This document shows, piece by piece, positions 26,805 to 34,989 of a stretch of 64,000 nt of DNA (the stretch's first letter is position 1; each line of letters opens with the position of its first letter). The position numbers and the translations under genes are program-made. The stretch lies in contig JAIDFQ010000061.1 of the NCBI GenBank assembly GCA_029054245.1, positions 25,013 to 89,012 of the forward strand, in the 5' to 3' direction. Below the pieces are notes generated by a model. That model saw nothing but the letters and a program-made list of their open reading frames with translations. It was not told where the DNA came from and made no database searches. Source of the stretch: Lachnospiraceae bacterium (lineage in GTDB: Bacteria > Bacillota > Clostridia > Lachnospirales > Lachnospiraceae).

Positions 26805-27146
26805 TCATTCCGTACCGCCCTCGCTTTCATTTTCGGCATTGGGGAGAGTAGATTGCAGGAGAGTACTTTCTTTGCCTTCCGCTTTAATTTTAGAGATAAT
26901 CTGCTGACACTCCCTTGTCTGCAACGCAACCGACAAGATACGGTTTAACTCGCCCTCGTCATAGCGGTAGCAGTCAGGGAAATACTTCACGACAATACCG
27001 CCCATGATGTACTTGTGGTGGTTCTCGGCTTTGCGTTTCTTCTCGTTCTGCTTTTTCTTCTCATTAGCTACACGCTGTTTCGCCTGTTCTAGTGCCTGCA
27101 ATGCCTTTTCTAAATTTCTGCTTGCTTCATTTTTGCTCTCAATCAT
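26805..27146 (-). CDS. DUF3847 domain protein of the mobile element
   Basis: A 113-residue hydrophilic protein with a strongly helical Lys/Glu/Gln-rich first half (LEKALQALEQAKQRVANEKKK) and a conserved second part (HHKYIMGGIVVKYFPDCYRY). I recognise DUF3847, found beside mobilisation genes of Tn4451-type and related elements. I set the start at ATG 27146, preceded by GAGG; the frame continues upstream without such a signal. It may act as a relaxosome accessory protein, by position only. Confidence 0.75.
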   Translation of the reverse strand: MIESKNEASRNLEKALQALEQAKQRVANEKKKQNEKKRKAENHHKYIMGGIVVKYFPDCYRYDEGELNRILSVALQTRECQQIISKIKAEGKESTLLQSTLPNAENESEGGTE

Positions 27147-27359
27147 TTCTGATACCTCGTTCTTTCTGCGCTGTGTTGGTGGCTTCTGAAAATAAAAAGG
27201 TAGCTGATTGTCTGTTAAGATAATCGCTACCCGAAAATAAACAATATTCAGTTTTATATCGTTTTTCTGTCTTGGTTTTCCCTGCAAATGGGAAGTTTCG
27301 GATGTGTTATTGAGTAACATTTTTCCTTTTTATAAACTAACACCCAAAGTTTATATTTT

Positions 27360-28232
27360 TTACAGTATCTCACTTGTGTCCTTTGGCAAATTTTTTACTG
27401 TTTTTAAGAAGTACATACTATTATTTGCTTCTGTATCGTTATATTTATAGTTGAGTTCTTCCGCAACCCATGTAGCAGTTTCTTCAAATAGAGAACACAT
27501 AAACTCCACTGACTGCCAAATGGAATAGACATCTGCTCCACAATAAGTGTGTAAATATTTTTCCCATTCCTGCGCAGAAAGCCATTTATACATATACTTT
27601 GCTGACTTACCGACGCTAACTGAAAAATTCGTAATTATACCTACTTTCCAAGAAAGCATTTTTTCCAACTGTTTTCTCACAACAAAATTCAACATATCTT
27701 GTACATAAGGGATTTCTTCACGCCACAGACCTTTTGCTACACTATTTAAGCACCACCAAAACTCACTACAAGTACATAGATACTGTTCTAATGTAGGATT
27801 ATGTATCCAATAATTTTTATCAGATGAAGGCGGAAGCTCCGGCAAGCAATTGTCTTTGTCCAAGAGAACTTTACATAGACTATCGTTCATAACATTTTCT
27901 TGTGCGTGACTGATTGTTTCAACATGCAAATCAATACGATTTCCGTCTGTAAACTGCATTAACCAACCATAAAAATTTTCTTTATCACTCGGATAATCGG
28001 GATGTTCATCCGGGTATTGCATATACAAAATTTCTCCGAATCGCTTAATCCAAGCCTTATCATCAATAAAGGCAGTCGTTTCAGTTACTACATAAACCAC
28101 ATCATAGTCTTGAAAAATGTCTTTCGGTACATTCGGATTCGTCCTAGAGCCATTAATATACACCGCTCTGATTCTTTCGTCATTCTTTGCAATATTTAAA
28201 AATAAATTATACATCTCTTTTTCTGTCCGCAT
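27360..28232 (-). CDS. Aminoglycoside 6-adenylyltransferase-like protein (ANT(6)/AadK family)
   Basis: This 290-residue nucleotidyltransferase has the ANT(6) signature: GSRTN at 28-32, the metal-binding pair Asp42 and Asp44 in FQDYDVVYVV, and the third Asp101 in IDLHVE. The later LLDKDN, EFWWCLNSVAKGL and SWKVGI blocks also fit. Known members transfer AMP to the 6-position of streptomycin. It is clearly divergent from ANT(6)-Ia and B. subtilis AadK as I remember them, for example IDLHVET where they have a DLTL motif. Streptomycin resistance is therefore likely but not certain. It occupies the cargo slot of the transposon and directly follows the phosphorylase gene. Confidence 0.82.
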   Translation of the reverse strand: MRTEKEMYNLFLNIAKNDERIRAVYINGSRTNPNVPKDIFQDYDVVYVVTETTAFIDDKAWIKRFGEILYMQYPDEHPDYPSDKENFYGWLMQFTDGNRIDLHVETISHAQENVMNDSLCKVLLDKDNCLPELPPSSDKNYWIHNPTLEQYLCTCSEFWWCLNSVAKGLWREEIPYVQDMLNFVVRKQLEKMLSWKVGIITNFSVSVGKSAKYMYKWLSAQEWEKYLHTYCGADVYSIWQSVEFMCSLFEETATWVAEELNYKYNDTEANNSMYFLKTVKNLPKDTSEIL

Positions 28233-28234
28233 TA

Positions 28235-28999
28235 CTACACCTCCGTTACAGCATCCATTGCCAAATTCATAGCTAACGCAAAAGTATCATTCCCCCAATT
28301 TCTAGTATCATGTGATTCTATATTTGCAAGTGAATCTGCCGTAAATAATAACTGACCGAATACTATATTTCGGAATTCGGCGCAAGCAGCTAGGGAGGCA
28401 CACTCCATTTCTACAACAAAATAACCTTCCTCTTTACGATATTCCACCATTTCTTTTGTTTCACGATAAAACCCGTCTGTCGTCCAAGTTTTACATTTTT
28501 GATAGTTGTATTTGTGGCTAATTAAGATTTTCTCAATCGCATTTATGGCTAATTGGTTAAGCTTAACTTCTCGTGATGGTGGCAGATAATGATAAGATGT
28601 TCCTTCTTGCCTTAGTGCTGAGGTAGGGATATAAAAATCTCCTTCGTTATCTGCAACTAATGCTCCACAGCAACCTGTGGCAACAATCTTTTTAACACCG
28701 CCCGCAATCAACTGTTCCATAATTTGTGTTGCAGCAGCTCCGCCTAAAGGAGCCTGACAAATTGCCAACTCAACACCATTATGTACCGTTTTATACACAC
28801 GAAATACTTTTGTGATACTAATAAACTGTCCAATAATCTCACATTCATTTGTCATAGCATAATCGTCAATTTCTTTCTCCATAAACAGCATTACAGCTCT
28901 CGCCGGAAAATGAAAATTCGTACTGTGTTCTGGCATAATAATTGCCTTGTTGTTGGTGTCATATTCTAAAATTGGTATATCATTTTTTTTAAGGCTCAT
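28235..28999 (-). CDS. Nucleoside phosphorylase (PNP/UDP family)
   Basis: A 254-residue enzyme of the purine/uridine phosphorylase family. Blocks include VYKTVHNGVELAICQAPLGG, KKIVATGCCGAL, the nucleoside site VVEMECASLAACAEFR and a C-terminal DTRNWGND. It would split nucleosides to base and ribose-1-phosphate in the cytosol. It is the first gene of a two-gene cargo unit, with the ANT(6)-like start codon 2 bases beyond its stop. A phosphorylase as partner of an aminoglycoside-type enzyme is unusual; it may act on a nucleoside-type toxin or on nucleotide by-products. Confidence 0.82.
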   Translation of the reverse strand: MSLKKNDIPILEYDTNNKAIIMPEHSTNFHFPARAVMLFMEKEIDDYAMTNECEIIGQFISITKVFRVYKTVHNGVELAICQAPLGGAAATQIMEQLIAGGVKKIVATGCCGALVADNEGDFYIPTSALRQEGTSYHYLPPSREVKLNQLAINAIEKILISHKYNYQKCKTWTTDGFYRETKEMVEYRKEEGYFVVEMECASLAACAEFRNIVFGQLLFTADSLANIESHDTRNWGNDTFALAMNLAMDAVTEV

Positions 29000-29136
29000 T
29001 CTATCTATTTCCTTTTTGATTATTACTCTTTCAACTTTTGACTTGTTTATTTGTTCAACATCATTATTTTAGCACAACCACACACACAATTCTATAAAAT
29101 TTTGCTTAATCTTTTTTACCTTATTTTTTGCAATCA

Positions 29137-29406
29137 TCATCTGCCAAAGCGATGGAACATCACTTTCCCTGTATCCCTCTGCTCGGTGCTGACTGTCCTC
29201 GGTTTGTGGTAGCTGACGTATGACTTCGGAAACGAATAGGTCTTAGATATCTCGTCCTGCCCTGTCAATTTATATGTACCGGGAAAGTCGGCAACAAGCG
29301 TATCAATTTTTCGCATGACTGCCTTATCTCTTGTATAGAGGGTGGCGGTCTGTTCTCCTACGTTATAATTGAGAATACTTTCCTGCTCATATCGTGAAAG
29401 TTTCAT
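29137..29406 (-). CDS. Small transposon-associated protein, 89 residues
   Basis: A hydrophilic 89-residue protein (YEQESILNYNVGEQTATLYT start; SFPKSYVSYHKPR near the end). I associate such proteins with Tn4451-like and related integrative elements, but no function is known. A GCAGGAATGAGTT ribosome region precedes the ATG. It lies between the recombinase and the cargo genes, where tnpV-type small genes sit in Tn4451. Confidence 0.65.
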   Translation of the reverse strand: MKLSRYEQESILNYNVGEQTATLYTRDKAVMRKIDTLVADFPGTYKLTGQDEISKTYSFPKSYVSYHKPRTVSTEQRDTGKVMFHRFGR

Positions 29407-29594
29407 AACTCATTCCTGCCTTTCCTATTGAATATATCAGTTTGATTGATATGATTGATTTTGGGTACTGTCAAAGATTTTTCGCCCGTTAATTGTCGGG
29501 TATTTAGATTGTATAGTGCTATGTGCGGGTATTTCTCCACTTGACGGAATATGCTTTCACTTCCTACGGTAATATACCGCAGATTTTGTTCCAA
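29403..29594 (-). CDS. Possible small protein overlapping the 89-residue gene
   Basis: A 63-codon frame ends inside the start of the next gene (TTATGA overlap). Its middle part, with SIFRQVEKYPHIALYNLNTR, looks protein-like. The only start is TTG right after a terminator and without a ribosome site, so it may be the tail of an older gene. The 15-base repeat at 29444-29458 lies within its 3' part. Confidence 0.35.
   Translation of the reverse strand: MEQNLRYITVGSESIFRQVEKYPHIALYNLNTRQLTGEKSLTVPKINHINQTDIFNRKGRNEL
29444..29458. repeat. 15-base repeat GATTGATATGATTGA, copy 2
   Basis: Identical to copies at 23941-23955 and 46856-46870. Here it lies about 40 bases upstream of the 89-residue gene's start codon. 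Confidence 0.7.
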
Positions 29595-29599
29595 AATCG

Positions 29600-29630
29600 A
29601 AAAAAGACTATAACTGTTAATGTCATAGTC
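29600..29630 (-). terminator. Intrinsic terminator after the serine recombinase gene
   Basis: On the minus strand GACTATGAC and GTTATAGTC pair (one G-U) around a 7-base loop (29606-29630 on the plus strand), followed by TTTTTTC. It lies about 20 bases after the recombinase stop codon. Confidence 0.75.
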
Positions 29631-29651
29631 CTTTTCCGCCGAAATTTGTAT

Positions 29652-31538
29652 TTATATTACCGCCTGTTTGACATTCAGCAGAGCTGAGTTTGCCCTCGGT
29701 ATATTGGGCACTCCAGCATGGAAATATATGCCGTTCTTCCTGTCCTCGGCTCTTATCTGCTCCTTTTGGCTGTCAATCTGTGCCTTTTTCTTCGCTTTGG
29801 TGCGTTCCTCATATTCTTTCTGCTTGCCATTGGCTTTCCGTTTCAGATAATTTTGATGCAGTTTATCCTTTCTTGCTTCTCTTTTTTGCATTTCTTCCAG
29901 TTCTTCGGGTGTCAGCTCTTTTTCTGCCATAGTCGGCGGTATGTATTCCCCGATAAAGTTAAAATAAATCTCTATCTTCTGTGTGGTGTCCGCACTTCCT
30001 TTTCGGTCACGCTCATGGACAATTATTTTCTCCACAAACTCATTCAGCATGAGCGTTGTCATTTCCTCTGCGTTACTGTACCTCTCAACCAGTTTCAGAA
30101 AACGTGCGGCAGATTTACGGTCTTTCTCATACTGCGTCTGCTCTGCCTTGTAACTGTCCAATTCTGTCTGTAACTGTTCCTGCTCGCCCTCATATTGGTT
30201 GTAGAGCATGGTATAACGCTTGTCTGACAGTTTCCCCAATGCGTTGTCCTCATAAATCTTTGCAATCAGCATTTCCAGCTCCCCGATACGCTTTTCGCAT
30301 ACGGTCATGCGTTTTCTCTGTTCAGTAAAATCTACGGTCTGCCTATCCTCAATATGCGACTGTATTTCTTCCGCAAAACGCTCTTTATCAAAACTGGCAT
30401 ACTGTATAACCTCTTTTATGGTCTTTGCCGCTATCTCCATGACGTGATCCGCTTTGATGCGGTGCGCCGACTGGCACAATGTCCCGACTGGCTGTTTCGC
30501 ATAATTACCACATACATACATGGGAACACGCTTTCCGTTGTTTACCCTGTGGACATACATTTTACCGCCACAATCAGCGCAATACATCAGTCCTGTGAGT
30601 GGGTGCGCTTCGCCCCAACCGTCGGGATAGCGTCTTACCTGCCCTCTGATGCGCTGTACGTTGTCAAAAGTTTTTTGGTCGATAATCGGCTCGTGGGTGT
30701 CCTCAAAGATTAACCACTGGTCTTTATTCACATAATGGCTCTTTTTATCCTTGAAATGTTTGCGTGTCTTGAAATTTACCGTATGCCCTAAATATTCATG
30801 TTTCTGCAAAATGTGCGCTATGGTGGAACTTCCCCATTTATAGGGGTTTTTAATTTCTCTGTTTTGCCACAATCCCACGCCTAACTGTGCTTGGTGATAG
30901 GCAGGTACGGGGATATGTTCATCTGATAGCTGTTTTGCAATCTGAAATGGACCATAACCCTCAAGCGTCATTCTGAATATCCGTCTGACAATGGGAGCTG
31001 CCACTTCATCAATCACCCATTTATTTTTGTCCTCGCTGTCTTTCAGATAACCATAAGGCGGGCTGCTCGCAACGTGCTTTCCGCTTTCACCTTTTGCCTT
31101 AAATGTGGACTTGATTTTCTTGCTGATGTCCTTTGCATAGTATTCGTTGATTACATCTCGGAACGGAAGGAAATCATCATCAAATCCCGAACCAGTGTCA
31201 ACACCCTCGTTGACTGCAATCAGTCTTACATTCGCCCTGCGTAGCTGTTCCCGCAACATTCCCATTTGTACATAATTTCTTCCCAGTCGGCTCATATCTT
31301 TCACAATGATAGTTCCGATATTGCCTTTCTCCACTTCGGCAAGCATGGCTTGCAATCCCTCACGCTCAAAGGTAGTACCGGAAATTCCGTCATCGGTAAA
31401 GTGGCGTATGCCTGTAAAACCGTTCTTTTCCGCATAATCCTCTAACATCGCTTTTTGGTTTGATATGCTGTTGCTCTCGCCTTGCAACTCATCATCATGG
31501 CTCAACCTCTCGTATAATGCTGTTAAATCGTGACTCAT
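29652..31538 (-). CDS. Large serine recombinase (TnpX-like)
   Basis: The 628-residue enzyme excises and integrates the element. The resolvase domain (about 5-150) has the nucleophile Ser13 in YERLSHDDE, ISGTTFEREGLQ and the KDMSRLGRNY arginine motif. A recombinase domain follows (about 165-280), then a zinc ribbon (GLMYCADCGGKM ... VCGNY ... LCQSAHRI) and a long coiled coil (about 375-470). I start at ATG 31538, because AAAGGAGGGAATTGATT precedes it; the frame continues 21 codons upstream. It is the first gene from the right border, the usual location beside the attachment site. Confidence 0.92.
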   Translation of the reverse strand: MSHDLTALYERLSHDDELQGESNSISNQKAMLEDYAEKNGFTGIRHFTDDGISGTTFEREGLQAMLAEVEKGNIGTIIVKDMSRLGRNYVQMGMLREQLRRANVRLIAVNEGVDTGSGFDDDFLPFRDVINEYYAKDISKKIKSTFKAKGESGKHVASSPPYGYLKDSEDKNKWVIDEVAAPIVRRIFRMTLEGYGPFQIAKQLSDEHIPVPAYHQAQLGVGLWQNREIKNPYKWGSSTIAHILQKHEYLGHTVNFKTRKHFKDKKSHYVNKDQWLIFEDTHEPIIDQKTFDNVQRIRGQVRRYPDGWGEAHPLTGLMYCADCGGKMYVHRVNNGKRVPMYVCGNYAKQPVGTLCQSAHRIKADHVMEIAAKTIKEVIQYASFDKERFAEEIQSHIEDRQTVDFTEQRKRMTVCEKRIGELEMLIAKIYEDNALGKLSDKRYTMLYNQYEGEQEQLQTELDSYKAEQTQYEKDRKSAARFLKLVERYSNAEEMTTLMLNEFVEKIIVHERDRKGSADTTQKIEIYFNFIGEYIPPTMAEKELTPEELEEMQKREARKDKLHQNYLKRKANGKQKEYEERTKAKKKAQIDSQKEQIRAEDRKNGIYFHAGVPNIPRANSALLNVKQAVI

Positions 31539-31645
31539 AATCAATTCCCTCCTTTCCGCCAGTACCGCATAAATGCTATACTGTGGCTCTTTTGTATTCA
31601 TTTTGATTAAGAAGTCTTTTATATTTTATAACTCCATAGCTTCAT

Positions 31646-32287
31646 TTAAATTTTCCCCTGCTTCTTTTTGTATCCGCAGTCGCAGTACGGTCCGCCGGAA
31701 GCCAGTGTGTACTCCCGGACAAAATCCGATGCACCGCCCGCCTCGCTCATCGTGTAATCCAGCCGGCACATGGCAGGAACAAGGTCGTACAGCCCCAGCT
31801 TCCTCATCAGGGTGCAGATGCCGCAGGCGGTAAAGCGGGCTTCATATCCGCTGCCATCCGTATAAAGAAGAAACTCCATGTTCCACGAATAGGGATTCCT
31901 GTCAGCAGCTTTCATCCGCTCCGTGGCTTTCATGGAAGAGATGTCCTTGTCAGAAAACCTGGATTTCCCACTCTCACGGCAGAACCACTTCATGGCAGGA
32001 GTCATCATGGAACCGGCATAATACGCCGTCAGCCGCTTGACATCGGGACGCTTTGGCATACTCAGCACAAAGGCAGCAAGCAGGGCACAGTTGACGATAT
32101 TCATTTTGAAACGGTCTCCCTTTTCAAATTCCGGCAGTCCATCAATGATCTCTTTATACCGCGGTTTTGCTTTTACAGCGGCTGTTTTTGCCGTGTTCCT
32201 GTCCAGCCCGAACTCCGTGATCAGATTCCGTTCAAAGGATCTTCCAAACAGCACCCACATCCCCATGGGCATTCCGATGTATTTCAT
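31646..32287 (-). CDS. L-2-amino-thiazoline-4-carboxylic acid (ATC) hydrolase-family protein
   Basis: A 213-residue protein of the ATC hydrolase family, named for an enzyme that opens ATC to S-carbamoyl-cysteine in L-cysteine formation. Conserved blocks include FKMNIVNCALLAAFVLSMPKR, NPYSWNMEF, FTACGICTLM and the Cys-rich end ASGGPYCDCGYKKK. I start at ATG 32287 behind GGGAGGTAATC. The C-terminus looks complete, so the transposon border seems to fall just after it and not inside it. It follows a broken methyltransferase gene. Confidence 0.78.
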   Translation of the reverse strand: MKYIGMPMGMWVLFGRSFERNLITEFGLDRNTAKTAAVKAKPRYKEIIDGLPEFEKGDRFKMNIVNCALLAAFVLSMPKRPDVKRLTAYYAGSMMTPAMKWFCRESGKSRFSDKDISSMKATERMKAADRNPYSWNMEFLLYTDGSGYEARFTACGICTLMRKLGLYDLVPAMCRLDYTMSEAGGASDFVREYTLASGGPYCDCGYKKKQGKI

Positions 32288-32416
32288 ATACAGATTACCT
32301 CCCGCTTCTTGGCAGCCTATTCTCTGCAATATGGCTGTCTATCTTTGACCGGAACAATGCCCCTGCCCTGTAGAAATAGTCGGTCATTATTTCAAAGGCT
32401 TTGACTGCCTGCCGTT

Positions 32417-32646
32417 TCATAAGGCGGCGTAAAGAATCCTTTTTTCTGCCCGCCGCCTGGCCCGCTCCATCATATCCGTAGAATAATCCATGCAGGTGAT
32501 ATCTGCTCTGCCAAGCGTCCCATACACCGGCATGGTCAGCACGCCCGTCCCCCATCGGCACTTCCAGCATCCGACCGGAAAAATTCTCTGGGATGCCGGA
32601 GAGTGCCAGCCTGAGATAGCAGTCGTTTTTCTTCTTATCCTCTCAT
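32417..32646 (-). pseudogene. Class I SAM-dependent methyltransferase relic (frameshifted)
   Basis: One frame gives NDCYLRLALSGIPENFSGRM then LEVPMG. After an extra G in a GGGGG run the next frame continues VLTMPVYGTLGRADITC then MDYSTDMMERARRRAE, which together are the start of a SAM methyltransferase with the motif I glycines. The remaining two thirds is missing, with a stop at 32417-32419. A 41-codon stretch after it, containing FEIMTDYFYRAG, is not identified. Confidence 0.65.
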
Positions 32647-32737
32647 TGCAAATTCAGCAACAGGACACCTCAAAAACCGATAGCGGATTCCGTTTCCCCT
32701 TTGTATGTGAGCTTGTCACCTTTTTCCTTCCTGACAG

Positions 32738-32801
32738 AAGTTAGTAAAAACTAACTTATATTTTTTATGAAAGCGACTGTTTTGTGTTAGTAGCCGCTAA
32801 C
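32738..32801 (-). promoter_or_regulatory. Pair of palindromic operator-like sites
   Basis: GTTAGTAAAAACTAAC (32740-32755, extended to AAGTTAGT/ACTAACTT) and GTTAGTAGCCGCTAAC (32786-32801) are two similar 16-base palindromic sites, 46 bases apart, just upstream of the methyltransferase relic. The outer GTTAG/CTAAC halves match, while the centres differ. This fits a dimeric TetR/MarR-type repressor binding twice. Confidence 0.55.
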
Positions 32802-33027
32802 TTAATTCCAAGTATACCTCTTATGCGTTATTTATGTCAATAGACCGGAAAACTGTTTGCAGATTTTTCAAAAAACACTTCCGCTTTGCCCCTGTTTTCT
32901 CCTATCAGTGAAAGGGCAAAGCATAGCTTGAGTCATGTGCATACGAAGAAACAATTTAAGAAAATTCAGACAGCGGTTTCTGCTTGAAAATGGCTATGCG
33001 TTTCCACATAGCCATTTCTGAAAATAA

Positions 33028-33612
33028 TCAATCTGTTTTGGGAAATTTCTCAACATTGACACTAACAGAAAGAAATTGTGGCAGTTTCGTCTTTAATTTC
33101 ATTTCTCCCTTTTCCAACAATTTTTTCACTTGACTTCTGGACACTCCCAAAATTTCAGCAATTTGTTTTTCCGGGCGAATTTTCAGTTGATAAGGATTAT
33201 TTATTGCAATTACAATCTGCTCATCGAAATCACCATATTCCATAGTTTCATTCAGTTTTATAAAGTCATAATTTACCTTTTCAAAATCAATGGTCGCTTT
33301 GTTCTTCCGAAATAACTGCATATTTTTACCATGTATTTCCGCAAACTGTTCATCGTTGTTCAAAAAACACTGATATTCTTCCTTTGGTATAAAAGAAATT
33401 TTCGCCCGTTCATAAATTGATATATTAAGGGTATTTTTACATTCCTCACATTGATAAATCAGCCAGACATCCAGTTTATTGCCATTGGTATTGACACGGA
33501 ACTTCCTTGTGTTTTTAAAATATGTTTTCCTGCCGCATTTGGAGCAGTTCCGAATGACCCAAAATGAATCTTTCAGGACAATTTCATATTCCATTTTCTT
33601 TAAATAGCTCAT
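33028..33612 (-). CDS. DUF1062 family protein
   Basis: A 194-residue protein I recognise as DUF1062. The N-terminal half has two CxxC pairs (IRNCSKCGRKTYF, YQCEECKNTLNI), likely a zinc ribbon. The C-terminal half ends in a helix-turn-helix-like stretch (IAEILGVSRSQVKKLLEKGEMKLK), so a DNA-binding role is possible. I choose ATG 33612, 6 bases after AGGAG; an ATG two codons earlier is too close to it. The upstream spacer carries the repeat at 33675. Confidence 0.8.
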   Translation of the reverse strand: MSYLKKMEYEIVLKDSFWVIRNCSKCGRKTYFKNTRKFRVNTNGNKLDVWLIYQCEECKNTLNISIYERAKISFIPKEEYQCFLNNDEQFAEIHGKNMQLFRKNKATIDFEKVNYDFIKLNETMEYGDFDEQIVIAINNPYQLKIRPEKQIAEILGVSRSQVKKLLEKGEMKLKTKLPQFLSVSVNVEKFPKTD

Positions 33613-33674
33613 TTGCATCTCCTGTTCATTTCGCGGTATGATGCGCAGGCTATTACATTATTTGTTTATTGTAT

Positions 33675-33696
33675 TTGCAATAGCCACGCTATGCAA
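33675..33696. repeat. 22-base near-palindrome, copy 1 (upstream of DUF1062)
   Basis: TTGCAATAGC, CA, then CGCTATGCAA form an inverted repeat with one extra base. An almost identical sequence lies at 34285-34306 upstream of the CD3324 gene, in the same orientation. Each lies 60-100 bases before a minus-strand start codon. Confidence 0.55.
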
Positions 33697-33874
33697 AGTA
33701 AACAGGTGTAGTCATAAAACATGATTCTCCTCTCTTGATATTTTTAGAAGATCCCTTGAATCCCTCATAATTTTTACAAGTGTTCGTTTTTCACCTCATA
33801 TATTTTTTTGCATCTCAACTTCTGTGGTTTAGAATAACATACTTTAATATCACATGCCACCTTACACATTTTTA

Positions 33875-33916
33875 TAAAAAAGAATGAGCCAATACCAAGT
33901 ATCAGCTCATATTCTT
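33875..33916 (-). terminator. Intrinsic terminator of the CD3324-family gene
   Basis: On the minus strand AAGAATATGAGC (33905-33916) pairs with GCTCATTCTT (33880-33889) with a two-base bulge, followed by TTTTT. The stop codon overlaps the stem base. Confidence 0.75.
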
Positions 33917-34184
33917 ACTCGCCCATTTGCTTTAGGATACGCTGTATGCTCTTTTTTGATAGATAATATTTGCAGGCTAATTCTGAAGTTTTGCTTCCAG
34001 CAAGATAATCCTTGTAAATTTTTTGGTTACGCATCAAAAGTTCCTGCTTGATTTGTGTGCCTGTGCCCCATGCTTGTCTATGCGCCGACTTGCGTGGAAT
34101 ATAAATATTTTCTCCATCAACATACTGTTGTATCAGCTCTATTACTTCAATGGGCAGAATTTCTTCTGCTCTTATATAGCCCAT
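33915..34184 (-). CDS. CD3324 family protein (small helix-turn-helix)
   Basis: An 89-residue protein that matches the CD3324 family of Clostridia (MGYIRAEEILPIEVIELIQQ, GENIYIPRKS, and a C-terminal KTSELACKYYLSKKSIQRIL helix-turn-helix). It is probably a Mor-like DNA-binding regulator; its targets are unknown. AGGAGGCAGAC precedes the ATG. A terminator directly follows. Confidence 0.82.
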   Translation of the reverse strand: MGYIRAEEILPIEVIELIQQYVDGENIYIPRKSAHRQAWGTGTQIKQELLMRNQKIYKDYLAGSKTSELACKYYLSKKSIQRILKQMGE

Positions 34185-34186
34185 GT

Positions 34187-34536
34187 CTGCCTCCTAAACT
34201 AATATTTCTTAGGAATAGCATTGACTATAACAATTTAGTGAACATAAAGATGAGCCGTCATGCGGCAGCATCCGTTGTTTTTTATTGCAATAGCCAGTGC
34301 TATGCAGACATAACATATCGTCTCATATACAAATCCCCTTTCTCCCTAAAATCTCTTTTGTATAATACCATTATTCTTCGCACAATGAAAGGTTTTATAA
34401 AAATCGTGTACTGTATGAAACCCATACCGTTACCCTTGAAGGCGGCAAAGAAAATCAGATGAAAGGTATGGGGGAAGGTATTACAGCGGGAATACCAGAT
34501 TGCCTGCAAAAACTCCTTTCCGCATAGTAGGATATC
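34187..34536. other. 350-base divergent spacer between CD3324 and MarR genes
   Basis: It serves as promoter region for both genes. The second copy of the 22-base near-palindrome is at 34285-34306 (TTGCAATAGC, CAGT, GCTATGCA). Short frames exist on both strands but none resembles a protein. No RNA family recognised. Confidence 0.4.
34285..34306. repeat. 22-base near-palindrome, copy 2 (upstream of CD3324)
   Basis: It differs from the copy at 33675-33696 mainly in the centre (CAGT against CAC) and by lacking the last A pair. It sits about 100 bases before the CD3324 start codon. Conservation of the arms with a variable centre suggests a protein-binding site or a leader hairpin. Confidence 0.55.
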
Positions 34537-34986
34537 ATGAAGTTTGCAGAATGCAAAAACCATAAAGAAAGTATTGGACTACTCTTTTGGCAATCATCTA
34601 TGCTTTGGCAGAGAAAAATTAAGCAGATACTACAGTCATACAATTTAACACATACACAGTTTGTAATTTTAGCTGTAATTGAAGAGCTTTCTGAACAAAA
34701 TGTATGTATTACACAAAAAAGGATCTCTGACTTTTCTATGATTGATGTTATGACTGTATCTTCTACCGTTAGACTGCTCGAGAAAAAAGGGCTGATTTAT
34801 CGTTTACCACATAAGACAGATACACGGGCCAATTCCATCTCTAATACTGAAAAAGGAAAAAGTTGCTTGAAACAAGCAGTTATAGATGTTGAAGGGATTG
34901 ATAAAACTTTTTTCTTTAGCAGTAATGAGGAAAATGCTCAATTTCAAAATATGTTGTCACAATTATTGAGTAAAAACTTGGAATGA
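34537..34986 (+). CDS. MarR-family transcriptional regulator
   Basis: The 149-residue regulator has a winged helix (LTHTQFVILAVIEELSEQN, then ISDFSMIDVMTVSSTVRLLEKKGLI) and the wing arginine region LPHKTDTRANSI. It typically represses efflux or stress genes and is released by small phenolic ligands. The neighbouring DNA is a broken recombinase gene, so its target is unclear. TAGGATATC precedes the ATG. Confidence 0.87.
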   Translation: MKFAECKNHKESIGLLFWQSSMLWQRKIKQILQSYNLTHTQFVILAVIEELSEQNVCITQKRISDFSMIDVMTVSSTVRLLEKKGLIYRLPHKTDTRANSISNTEKGKSCLKQAVIDVEGIDKTFFFSSNEENAQFQNMLSQLLSKNLE

Positions 34987-34989
34987 ACA

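Larger units (their letters stand above)
23600..31640. mobile_element. Tn4451-like mobilizable transposon carrying an ANT(6)-like gene
   Basis: Gene order from right to left is large serine recombinase (TnpX-like), two small proteins, nucleoside phosphorylase, ANT(6)-like adenylyltransferase, DUF3847, candidate oriT, MobA/L relaxase, Rpn-like nuclease, TnpW. This mirrors Tn4451/Tn4453 (tnpX, tnpV, cargo catP, tnpY, tnpZ, tnpW), with recombinase at one end and TnpW at the other. Both ends are approximate: they should fall in 23500-23650 and 31600-31646. Such elements excise as circles through the recombinase and are mobilised by a helper. The exact GA-flanked termini could not be fixed by eye. 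Confidence 0.75.
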
